Origin: a virus
Length of the DNA: 22,036 nucleotides
Strand: one strand, 5' to 3'
Virus record (IMG/VR): IMGVR_UViG_3300031759_000159
Coordinates: 1-22,036 of that record
The translations under genes and the position numbers were made by a program. This document shows, piece by piece, positions 13,805-21,911 of the stretch. Within the stretch, counting starts at the first letter, position 1; each line of letters starts with the position of its first letter. Below the pieces are notes generated by a model. It had not been told where the DNA came from. It searched no databases and saw only the letters and a program-made list of their open reading frames with translations.

Positions 13805-16740
13805 GCGGCACGTCTTCCGATACCGAAGTCAACGTCTCGATCAGCGGCGTCGCCACTGAATTCGAGCAAAGCTGCAAGGCGGCAGCGTCCGCGATGCAGG
13901 GATTGAAGTCGTCGATCGACGGCTTCACCACTTCCATGGCATCGGCGCAAACCGGTCTGGACAAGGCCACGCCGGCCATGGACGCGATGCGCACAGCCAG
14001 CGCAGCATCCACGCAGGCGTTGACCGGCACCGGCACCGCCGCGACGGCCGCCAGCCGGTCCATGCAGGATCTGATCAACCAGACGACCGGGGTATCCCGG
14101 TCGATGGGCAGTGCCGGCGACAGCGCCGACGTGTTCCGCAGGGCGCTGGGCGATAGCAGCAACGAGGTTAAGCAGCTTCGGTCGTTTTTCGAGGAAGGCA
14201 ACGAAGGCGCCGGCCACTTCGCGCATGGCACAGCAGGCGTTACGCGTGAACTGATCGTCATGGCGCATGAGGCGGTGCAGGGTAATTTCTCCCGCATTCC
14301 AGGCAGCCTGATGGTGCTGGGCGAACGCATGGGCGGCATCACGCTGGCGACGATGGGTTGGGCTGCGGCCGTCGCCGTGGCGGTCTACACGGTCTATGAA
14401 CTGGTTGCGGGCTGGCAGCACGTCGAAGAAGCCGTGCGGGGCGCACAGGCCGCGCAGATCACGGTGGGAACCTGGTCGGAACAAAGCGAAGGTCAGATCC
14501 GCAAGTCTATTCAGTCGATGATGGAGCGGTGGGGTATCACCAAGGCGGAGGCCGCCGATACCACGCAACTTTACGCCGGAATGGGCGGAGCCGCGGCGCA
14601 ATACAGCGAGCGGATCGCGGATGCGGGACACGCCCTCGCGCAGTTGAAGGGCGGCGACCAGGTTGAAGCCGCCAATGAAATCTCCAAGGCGTTTAATGGC
14701 GGCGCACAGGCCGCGCTAAGCTGGGCCAAGGCGAACCATTTCGTCGAGGGCAGCACGGTTACGTTAATCCAGGCGATGATTGACGCGAACCAAACCGGTA
14801 AGGCGATGTCCACCATATTGGACGCCCTGAACGAGCGGTTTGGAGAAGCCGGCAGGGCTGCCGCAAAAATGGGCCAGGAAGCCAAAGAGGCCATGCAAAT
14901 GGTCATGGCCCTGGGTCCGGACGCACCCGCTGGCATGATCCCGGATGCGCCCGGCAAGCAAGAGCAGCAGAAAAAAGCCGGAGAGGCAGGCGGCAAGGCG
15001 CAGTCGCAAGACGAGGTCGATCAGACCGCCATTATTGAGAAGAATACCGCGGCACTGCGCGATAAAGCCGCAATGCAGGATGAATTGGACCGCCTCCAGG
15101 CATCCGAATTGCCTGTGACGGCGGCCAGCCTGGAGGCGATAGCCCAGCTTCAACACAAGCTGGCCACCGCCCACACGCAGATCCAGATGGATGAACACGA
15201 AGCCACGATGGCTGGCTATCAGGCCGAACTGATCGTGGCGAAGGACAATGCCGCCCAACTGCTGGTTATCAAGCAGAAGATGTTCCTCGAAACCGCGAAA
15301 TACGAGGGCGCCAACGCCGCTGCCGTGCGGGCGTCGGCTAACCAGGTGCTATCCGCCCAGCAGGCCGCGAGCGATCAGCAGTTGCGCATGCGGATGGCGC
15401 AGATCGGCAACGAGGAAGCCGCGTCGCGCGGATCGAAGGCCGACCTGCTGGCTATCTCAGACGAAAAACTGGCGGTGCTGCGCGAATACGGCAAACAGGG
15501 CACGATCGAGTACCAGACCGAACTGAACCGCCGCACGGCGCTGGAGAAGCAGGCCGGCGACGAGACCATCCAACTGCGCCTGAGCAAGCTGCGCGGCGAT
15601 ATGGAAGCCGCGCGCGGCAACCTGACGGCGCAGATGGCGATCCAGGACCAGATCGTGGAGATGGTGAAGGAACACTACGGTGCGGAAACCACCCAACTCC
15701 AAACGGAACTGAACAAGCAGGGCCAGCTTCGGGCAGAAGCCAAACAGCAGGCCGCATCGCTCGCGGTGCAGCAGCTTGAAGAAAAACGCCGCACGCTTGA
15801 AGAAGAGATGCGGGCGGAGATGCAGCACGTCGAGGCATCCCGCCAGGACGGCGAGATCACGATCGCCCAGGCGCGGACGCAGCAGCTTCAACTGATCCAG
15901 GACTACCGCTCGGCCGCCGCGCAGATCCTGGCGATCGAGGCGCAGAAATCCGCAGGCATCCGGGCAATGGCCGAACAGGTCGCCAGGCGCCAGCAGGAAC
16001 TCGCCCAGCAGTCCGCCACCGCCATCATGCGGGCCAACGACCGGGCGGCCGAGGAAACCCATCGCGCCTGGGCCACGACGAACCGGGAGATCGCCGATAG
16101 CTTCGCCAGCGAGGCGACCTCGGTATTATCCGGCCAAAAGGCCATGGTGCAGGTGCTTCAGGGCCTGGGTCAGCACATGGTGCAGAGCGCGATTGGCTGG
16201 GCCGGCCGCAAGGCGCTGGCGTGGGCTGAGGGGGAGATTGCCCAGACCGCCGCCACGGACGCCCAGGCCGCCCTGCGGGCCGGTGCGGACGGCGCGTCGA
16301 TGGCACCGACGCTGGCGATGCTGCTGACGAAGTGGCTGGGCTTAGAGACCGCTAAGACGGCCGGAAGCGCCGCCGGAGACGCCCTGAGAACCGGCGCCGA
16401 TACAACGGCTGCATCGGCGTCGGCCACGACGGCCAGTACCGCCGCGCTGTTCCAGATTAAGGCCGCGGCGGCTGTGGCGGCGGCGAACACCTACGCGGCG
16501 ATCTCGGCCATCCCCTATATCGGACCCGAGATGGCGCCTGAAGCGGCAGCCGGCGCGGATGCGGCCGTGATGGCGTTTGCCGCCCCTGTCGCGTTGGCGG
16601 TCGGTGCCTGGAACCTGCCCGGTGACGCGATGTATCAACTGCACAAGGGTGAAACCGTGGTGCCGCAGACCTTCGCGGACGGCATGCGTAACGCGATCGG
16701 CGGTGGTGGCGGCAGCGGTGGTGGCGACACGCACAACTAG
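13801..16740 (+). CDS. Tape measure protein, ends at an amber codon
   Basis: The product has 979 residues, the longest helical protein here. It should set tail length inside the tube and exit with the DNA. The N-terminal third is Ser/Ala/Thr-rich helix. A hydrophobic segment lies at about 178-206 (ATMGWAAAVAVAVYTVYELV), typical of tape measures. Residues about 410-770 are Gln/Ala/Glu-rich coiled coil. The C-terminus has Ala-rich helices and AWNLPGDAMYQLHKGETVVP, which normally lies just before the protein end in this family. A Gly-rich stretch then leads to TAG at 16738-16740. The frame continues in convincing protein sequence to 16860, so this end looks premature. At roughly 1.5 angstrom per residue (known rule) the tail would be near 150 nm. 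Confidence 0.9.
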   Translation: MSGTSSDTEVNVSISGVATEFEQSCKAAASAMQGLKSSIDGFTTSMASAQTGLDKATPAMDAMRTASAASTQALTGTGTAATAASRSMQDLINQTTGVSRSMGSAGDSADVFRRALGDSSNEVKQLRSFFEEGNEGAGHFAHGTAGVTRELIVMAHEAVQGNFSRIPGSLMVLGERMGGITLATMGWAAAVAVAVYTVYELVAGWQHVEEAVRGAQAAQITVGTWSEQSEGQIRKSIQSMMERWGITKAEAADTTQLYAGMGGAAAQYSERIADAGHALAQLKGGDQVEAANEISKAFNGGAQAALSWAKANHFVEGSTVTLIQAMIDANQTGKAMSTILDALNERFGEAGRAAAKMGQEAKEAMQMVMALGPDAPAGMIPDAPGKQEQQKKAGEAGGKAQSQDEVDQTAIIEKNTAALRDKAAMQDELDRLQASELPVTAASLEAIAQLQHKLATAHTQIQMDEHEATMAGYQAELIVAKDNAAQLLVIKQKMFLETAKYEGANAAAVRASANQVLSAQQAASDQQLRMRMAQIGNEEAASRGSKADLLAISDEKLAVLREYGKQGTIEYQTELNRRTALEKQAGDETIQLRLSKLRGDMEAARGNLTAQMAIQDQIVEMVKEHYGAETTQLQTELNKQGQLRAEAKQQAASLAVQQLEEKRRTLEEEMRAEMQHVEASRQDGEITIAQARTQQLQLIQDYRSAAAQILAIEAQKSAGIRAMAEQVARRQQELAQQSATAIMRANDRAAEETHRAWATTNREIADSFASEATSVLSGQKAMVQVLQGLGQHMVQSAIGWAGRKALAWAEGEIAQTAATDAQAALRAGADGASMAPTLAMLLTKWLGLETAKTAGSAAGDALRTGADTTAASASATTASTAALFQIKAAAAVAAANTYAAISAIPYIGPEMAPEAAAGADAAVMAFAAPVALAVGAWNLPGDAMYQLHKGETVVPQTFADGMRNAIGGGGGSGGGDTHN

Positions 16741-16860
16741 CATATCAGCGCGATCGATGCGTCCGGCATTGCGGCCCTGTTCCGCGCCAATGGTCCGATC
16801 ATCGCGCGGATTGTCGGTGCCCAGCAAAGCCGCAATCCATCCATGCGACCGGCCTTCTGA
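16741..16860 (+). other. Amber-separated C-terminal extension of the tape measure frame
   Basis: After TAG 16738-16740 the tape measure frame stays open for 39 codons: HISAIDASGIAALFRANG, then IIARIVGAQ and a final SMRPAF. This resembles the usual ending of such tape measures (an ISAIDA-like strand, then a short helix). It has no start codon of its own except a late ATG at 16852. Its TGA (16858-16860) overlaps the next gene's ATG by one base, exactly the operon's normal junction. It is therefore the lost or conditionally translated C-terminus. Confidence 0.7.
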
Positions 16861-17450
16861 TGACGATCCCGTTCTTTCCGGTGTTGCCGGGGCGTGGCTG
16901 GCCGATCACCCGGGCGCCGCTGTGGAAAACACTGAAGCAGGAATCGGCATCCGGCAAAGAGACCACGATACCGGCATGGACATTCCCGAAATACCAATGG
17001 AGCGTCCCGTTCACCACTTTGCGGGCGGCAGCTTCTTACAATGAATTCCAGACGCTATTGGGTTTCATCAATACCCTGAATGGCGGAGCGCTGCCGTTTT
17101 ACTACACTGATTCCATCGATAACGCGGTGACCGCGCAGGTCTTTGGTCTGGGTGATGGCACGACGGCCGCCTTCCAGCTTGTGCGGGCCATGGGCGGCTA
17201 TGCGGAACTGATCCAGTCGCCTGCAGGCGTCCCTGTGATATCTGTCGCAGGCGTCGCGACAGCCGCCTTCACGGTTAGCAATGTCGGCGTGATTACCTTC
17301 ACCGCACCGCCCGCCGCGGGCGCCCTGCTGACCTGGTCGGGGTCGTTCAACTGGCTGTGCCGGCTGGATGAGGACACGGCGGAATTCTCGATGTCGATGC
17401 CGAAGCTGCTGGAGCTGGGGAAGCTCTCTTTCACCTCAAAAAAGCTGTAG
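16860..17450 (+). CDS. Distal tail protein, DUF2460 family (GTA g12-like)
   Basis: This 196-residue protein follows the DUF2460/TIGR02217 pattern: FPVLPGRGWPITRAPLWKT at the start, a central FNTL-type strand region (YNEFQTLLGFINTLNGGALP, then FYYTDS), GLGDGTTAAFQLVRAMGG, ITFTAPPAAGALLTWSG, and the ending RLDEDTAEFSM. Proteins of this family form the distal tail ring between tube and hub in the Rhodobacter capsulatus GTA and related siphophages. The start overlaps the TGA that closes the readthrough frame of the tape measure. It ends in TAG, 5 bases before the next ATG; readthrough here would stop after two codons. Confidence 0.88.
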   Translation: MTIPFFPVLPGRGWPITRAPLWKTLKQESASGKETTIPAWTFPKYQWSVPFTTLRAAASYNEFQTLLGFINTLNGGALPFYYTDSIDNAVTAQVFGLGDGTTAAFQLVRAMGGYAELIQSPAGVPVISVAGVATAAFTVSNVGVITFTAPPAAGALLTWSGSFNWLCRLDEDTAEFSMSMPKLLELGKLSFTSKKL

Positions 17451-17455
17451 CGCCC

Positions 17456-18436
17456 ATGAAATCACCGATCTGGGAAGCATCCCCGGGCGCCCTGATGGCG
17501 CTGCTGTTTTCCGCCGGGCCAACCGAGCGGATCTTCGCTTATTACGACCTTTACACGATCACCTGCGTGCAAGGGCCGGTGCTGCGCTACACGACGTGCG
17601 ACCGGACGATCGGCTACGGCGGCACAGTGTGGGCGGCCGATGGCGTGCGGATTGAACCGGCCGGTCAGAAGAATGCGCTGTTTCATGCCAAGGTGGGCCT
17701 CGACGTCGATACCTGGCAGGCGGTGTTTTACCCGCGTCCCGTCGATGATCTGACCGGCGCGGCCTATCCTGATCTGATCGGATCGGTGCCCTGGCTCGCC
17801 GCGGCGGCGGCCGGCGCGCTGAGTGGCGCGACCGCCAAGGTGGACCGGGCCTATTTTGCGCTGCCGATGACAGTAACGGTCAATTCAGGGGGCAATACAT
17901 ACACGTTGCCTATGCCGGTTCCGCTTCAGCCGGTGGGTGTGCTGCGCCTCTTCGCCGGCCGGGTGGCTGAGGTGGACCTTGGACGCTCGGGCGCCTGCAT
18001 CACGATCAACAGCCACCTGGAACTGCTGAACGTCCAGATGCCCGGGAACCTGTTTCAGGCCGGGTGCAAGAATAAATTGTTCGACGCCGGCTGTACCCTT
18101 TCAGCGGCCACCTATGCGGTCACCACCGCAGCCGTTGCCGGATCAACGCGTTATAAATTGCAATCCGCTGTCGCTGCGCCGGCCGGGTCCGGGACTTACA
18201 CGCTGGGCCGGATTGCCATGACATCGGGTCTGAACACGGGCTTCACCCGGTCGGTTCGATCCTGGGACGGCCTGAATTTCACCCTGGTCAATCCGCTGCC
18301 GTTCACGGTCGCGGCCGGCGATACATTCACCGCCTGGCCGGGGTGCGACAGGCAGCTTGCGACGTGTGACCTGTTCGGCAACCGCGCGAATATCAAGGCC
18401 GAAATGTTCATCCCCGCGCCGGAAACCGCCGCATGA
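17456..18436 (+). CDS. Tail hub protein, DUF2163 family (GTA g13-like)
   Basis: The product has 326 residues. YYDLYTITCVQGPVLRYTTC and GYGGTVWAADGVRIEPAGQK open the hub fold in the way usual for DUF2163/TIGR02218 proteins. The C-terminal domain carries four cysteines in the family positions: C204 (AGCKNKLFDAGC, with C213) and C297 (PGCDRQLATC, with C304), followed by FGNRANIKAEMFIP. Phage lambda gpL, the functional counterpart, binds an iron-sulphur cluster through cysteines in its C-terminal domain, so a cluster here is a reasonable inference. The hub joins the distal tail ring to the tip. It ends in an ATGA overlap with the peptidase gene. Confidence 0.86.
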   Translation: MKSPIWEASPGALMALLFSAGPTERIFAYYDLYTITCVQGPVLRYTTCDRTIGYGGTVWAADGVRIEPAGQKNALFHAKVGLDVDTWQAVFYPRPVDDLTGAAYPDLIGSVPWLAAAAAGALSGATAKVDRAYFALPMTVTVNSGGNTYTLPMPVPLQPVGVLRLFAGRVAEVDLGRSGACITINSHLELLNVQMPGNLFQAGCKNKLFDAGCTLSAATYAVTTAAVAGSTRYKLQSAVAAPAGSGTYTLGRIAMTSGLNTGFTRSVRSWDGLNFTLVNPLPFTVAAGDTFTAWPGCDRQLATCDLFGNRANIKAEMFIPAPETAA

Positions 18437-18927
18437 CGGATGAAGCCGCCCAGCGCGCCGCCGTCGTGGCCGAGGCCCTGTCCTGGATCGGCACGCCGTA
18501 TCACGCCCGCGCCAGGATCAAGGGACGCAAGGGCGGTGTCGATTGTGCACTCTTCCTGGCGGAGGTCTATGAGCGGGCCGGCGTCATCGAGCGCGTCACC
18601 CCACCGCATTACCCGCAGGATTGGCATCTGCACTGCGCCGAAGGTGATGAACGCTTCGTCGAAACCATCCTGTCGCGCGCGGTCGAATTTCCAGGCCCTC
18701 CGCAACCCGGCGACGTGGTGTCTTACAAGATCGGTCACGCCTTTGCCCACGCCGCGATCGTGACAGGGCCATGGCCGGCGATCGTGCATTCGGACCTGGA
18801 CGCGCGGTGCGTCATCAAAGCCGATGGCACCAAGGGCCGGCACGCACACGAGAATACCGGACGGCCGCGTCCTGTGCGTTTCTTTACCCTTTGGCCTGGT
18901 CCGATCGCTCCGGTGGCTATGCCATGA
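18433..18927 (+). CDS. NlpC/P60-type tail peptidase (GTA g14-like)
   Basis: The 164-residue product has the papain-like layout of phage tail NlpC/P60 proteins. AEALSWIGTPYHARARIKG leads to GGVDCALFLAEVYE with catalytic Cys C38. PPQPGDVVSYKIGHAFAHAA holds the strand and candidate catalytic His H106, and H119 in IVHSD completes the usual site region. It probably cleaves peptide bonds of peptidoglycan to let the tail tip through the cell wall at infection. It is coupled on both sides by ATGA overlaps (18433 and 18924). The hub-peptidase-tip order is the same as in GTA and many alphaproteobacterial siphophages. Confidence 0.88.
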   Translation: MTDEAAQRAAVVAEALSWIGTPYHARARIKGRKGGVDCALFLAEVYERAGVIERVTPPHYPQDWHLHCAEGDERFVETILSRAVEFPGPPQPGDVVSYKIGHAFAHAAIVTGPWPAIVHSDLDARCVIKADGTKGRHAHENTGRPRPVRFFTLWPGPIAPVAMP

Positions 18928-21908
18928 GCATCCTGGGCGGCGGGTCCGCATCGAAGCCGACACCGCCATCCGTGGCGATGCGGGTGCAAACGTCGGTGGA
19001 GGGTAAGCCGGTGCCGGTCGGCTGCGGCCAATGCCGTCTGTCGGGCAACCTGATCTGGTACGGGTATTTTTCCTCTAAACCGGCCAATGGCGGCGGCAAA
19101 TCGGGCGGCAAGGGCGGTGGTGGCGGTGGCAAGGGCGGCAAGGGCGGCGGCTCTTACGACTACAGCGCCTGGCTCGCGGTCGGACTGTGTGAGGGGCCGG
19201 TCGCGGGTGTGCTCCAGGCATGGAACGGCAGCACGGCGTCAACGCTGGCATCGCTCAATTTGGTTCCGTATCTGGGCGATTACGACCAATCACCATGGCC
19301 TCAGCTTGAATCAAATCTGCCCGCGCAGGCTTTGTCCTATCGCGGCCTGTGTTATGTCGCCGCCGCGCCGTTCGACCTCGGCGGTTCCCCAGCCCTGCCC
19401 AACGTCAATTACGAGGTCCTGTTCGCGATCAATGGCGCGATCGCCGGGCAGCCGGACGCCGATCCCAGCCTGTGGGTCGTCGATCGGCTGACCAACCCCC
19501 ATAACGGCTTAGGCTTTCCGTCTGCCGCGCTGGGTAGCCTGGCGGTCTATCAGTCGATGTGTCTGGCGGCCGGCCTGGTGATTTCCGACGCGGTGGTCAG
19601 TCAGGTCGCGGCCAACAGTTACTTTGCCGATTTACTCGACGCCACCAACAGTGAATTCGTGTGGTCGTCCGGGCTTCTGACGATCGTTCCCTATGGGGAT
19701 GCCGGCGCCATTTCCGGCAATGGCTACAGCTATACGCCGCCCGCGACGCCGCTGTTCAGCCTGACAGACGATGATTTCATGAAGAACCAGGGCGGATCGT
19801 CCTCTGGCACATCGTCCTACACCAGCGAAGATCCGGTGCTGGTGACCATCCTGCGCCAATCCGACGCGCTGAACGACATCAAAGTCGAATACCTCGATCG
19901 GGGCGCCACTTATATCGATCCTGATACCGGTGTGCTGACCAGCAACGCCTACAATCCGAAAATCGTCGAAGCGCCCGATGATGCGGCCATCATCACCTAT
20001 GGTGTGCGGCCGTCGTCCACAAAGGCGATGCACTTCTTTTGCACCGCCGCACCGGCCGTCATGGCAGCCAATCTTCAGCTTCGGCGCCAGGCGGTCACCC
20101 GGAATTTCACTTTCACCCTCGACCAACGATACATCGTGCTCGAACCTATGGATCTGGTGGAGATCACGGACATCGCGCTCGGCCTGGTCAATCAGCCGGT
20201 CCTGATCAAGGAAATCACCGAGAACGCGGACGGCAGCCTGACCATGCTGGCCGAGGAATATCTGGGCGCTTGCAGCGCGATCCCGGCGCACGGCCTGCAA
20301 CCGAGCGGCGGTTTTGTCCAGAATTACAACATTGCGCCGCCAGCCACGAACCCGCCGATCGTCTTCGCGGCCCCGGTACAAATCGCGGACAATGGCGGTC
20401 TCGAGATCTGGCTGGTCGCGAGCGGCCCGGCCGGCTGGGGTGGCTGTGATATTTGGATCAGCGGCGACGGCAACACGTACCTGAATGCAGGCCGTATTGT
20501 GGGGCCTGGACGCCAGGGCATGATCACCGCCCCCATCGCCGCGACGCCGGACCCGGATACCCTTGTTGTGATTCCAGTCGATCTATCATCGTCGGATGCG
20601 CAACTGCTCTCGGGGACGCAGACGGACGCGGATAACGCGAACACCCTGTGCTGGCTCGACGGTGAACTGATCGCTTATTCAGATGCGACTTTGACCAGCC
20701 AGCACCATTACACGCTGGATACCTACATCCGGCGTGGCCTGTATGGCACGGTCAACGGCCCGCATGCGGCCGGGGCGGCGTTCGCCCGGCTTGATTCGCA
20801 GGTGTTCAAGTATCCGTATTCGGTTGATCAGATCGGCAAGCCGTTGTTCGTCAAGCTGACCGCGTTCAACATCTACGGTGGTGCGGAACAGGGCCTTGCG
20901 GACGTTACGGCGACGAGCCTCATATTGACGGCACCGCCGCCGCCTTCGACCGTCACGGGGTTCGGCGTCAAGGAGTTCAATAACCTCGTCTCGTTCACCT
21001 GGGACGCTGTTTCTGACTTCGCCCTGCGCGGCTACGACATTGGCTATGCGCCGGTCGGAACGACCACCTGGTCGTCGTTCTTGATGCTGACCGAAGCCGG
21101 GTCGGGCACGGAAATGACCAACGCTGATGTGCCGAACGGCGCGTGGGTGTTCGGCATCGTTGCCCGCGACATCGCCGGCCAGAGGTCGGCGTCGATCGCC
21201 ACGGCGACGCTGACAGTGACCGCGCAGGATGAGGTGATCGCCGAGGTCGAACAGGCACCGCTGTGGAACGGCACGCTGACCGGGTTCATACGCCATTACA
21301 CGGGCGTTCTGGTGCCGGACGATCAGCAAACGATGCCGTCTTACATGTCCTCCTGGAGTGTCTGGGCGAATGGTTTCCAGCCAACGCCGGTTAGCACGGC
21401 CAGCTATACGGCGCCTGTAATTGACACCGGATACGACGCTGACAACCGCGTCCATTGCACATTCGGATCAGGGCTGAACCCGGGTCAGGCGGGCACGCCG
21501 GCCATCAGCCCGTCTGTCGATATGTGGCTGACCGGCGCTGCCGATCCGAACACCTTCACGGCCTGGACGATTGCCTCCGCCACGTTCCGTTATCTGCGCG
21601 CCCAGATCACCTACACAGGGATCACAGCCGGCAGCGTCTCCTACATCAATGAATTCGAACCGATTATCGATACGGGAACACCACCCACCGTTTACAGCCA
21701 GACAGCCACGATCGCTGCCGGCGGAACGACGGTGATGTTCACCCAACCGTTCCATCTGCCTCCTGCCGTCATCCCGACCGCCATCAGCGGCAGCGCGGTT
21801 TACGCGACGGCCTCGGCCGTCACCGCGACGAACTGCATGGTCAACGTCTGGGATCACACCGGGTCGAGCGTCGGCGGCACGGTCACCATGAATCTGAGTG
21901 GAGAATAA
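18924..21908 (+). CDS. Tail tip / receptor-binding protein (lambda J / GTA g15-like)
   Basis: The start is ATG 18924 in an ATGA overlap; the frame is open upstream to 18771 but that overlaps the peptidase gene. The product has 994 residues. The N-terminus (VPVGCGQCRLSGNLIWYGYF) and the SYDYSAWLAVGLCEGPVAGV segment are standard for phage tip proteins. Between them residues about 55-78 are almost only Gly and Lys. The central part (to about 660) is a J-like region (DLVEITDIALGLVNQPVLIK, then YIRRGLYGT). A fibronectin type III-like domain follows at about 671-765 (VSFTWDAVSDFALRGYDIGY). Residues about 780-994 are beta-rich and end in VNVWDHTGSSVGGTVTMNL, the likely receptor-binding end. It should seal the tail and bind the host surface. 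Confidence 0.87.
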   Translation: MSILGGGSASKPTPPSVAMRVQTSVEGKPVPVGCGQCRLSGNLIWYGYFSSKPANGGGKSGGKGGGGGGKGGKGGGSYDYSAWLAVGLCEGPVAGVLQAWNGSTASTLASLNLVPYLGDYDQSPWPQLESNLPAQALSYRGLCYVAAAPFDLGGSPALPNVNYEVLFAINGAIAGQPDADPSLWVVDRLTNPHNGLGFPSAALGSLAVYQSMCLAAGLVISDAVVSQVAANSYFADLLDATNSEFVWSSGLLTIVPYGDAGAISGNGYSYTPPATPLFSLTDDDFMKNQGGSSSGTSSYTSEDPVLVTILRQSDALNDIKVEYLDRGATYIDPDTGVLTSNAYNPKIVEAPDDAAIITYGVRPSSTKAMHFFCTAAPAVMAANLQLRRQAVTRNFTFTLDQRYIVLEPMDLVEITDIALGLVNQPVLIKEITENADGSLTMLAEEYLGACSAIPAHGLQPSGGFVQNYNIAPPATNPPIVFAAPVQIADNGGLEIWLVASGPAGWGGCDIWISGDGNTYLNAGRIVGPGRQGMITAPIAATPDPDTLVVIPVDLSSSDAQLLSGTQTDADNANTLCWLDGELIAYSDATLTSQHHYTLDTYIRRGLYGTVNGPHAAGAAFARLDSQVFKYPYSVDQIGKPLFVKLTAFNIYGGAEQGLADVTATSLILTAPPPPSTVTGFGVKEFNNLVSFTWDAVSDFALRGYDIGYAPVGTTTWSSFLMLTEAGSGTEMTNADVPNGAWVFGIVARDIAGQRSASIATATLTVTAQDEVIAEVEQAPLWNGTLTGFIRHYTGVLVPDDQQTMPSYMSSWSVWANGFQPTPVSTASYTAPVIDTGYDADNRVHCTFGSGLNPGQAGTPAISPSVDMWLTGAADPNTFTAWTIASATFRYLRAQITYTGITAGSVSYINEFEPIIDTGTPPTVYSQTATIAAGGTTVMFTQPFHLPPAVIPTAISGSAVYATASAVTATNCMVNVWDHTGSSVGGTVTMNLSGE

Positions 21909-21911
21909 AAA

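Noticed and set aside
16770-16800. Imperfect stem (CATT/GCGG with CCGC/AATG) downstream of the tape measure TAG
   Set aside because: It is bulged, weak and about 30 bases from the stop, so it is not convincing as a readthrough stimulator.
18771-18923. Upstream extension of the tail tip protein
   Set aside because: It overlaps the peptidase gene; ATG 18924 gives the ATGA coupling seen elsewhere and a family-like N-terminus.
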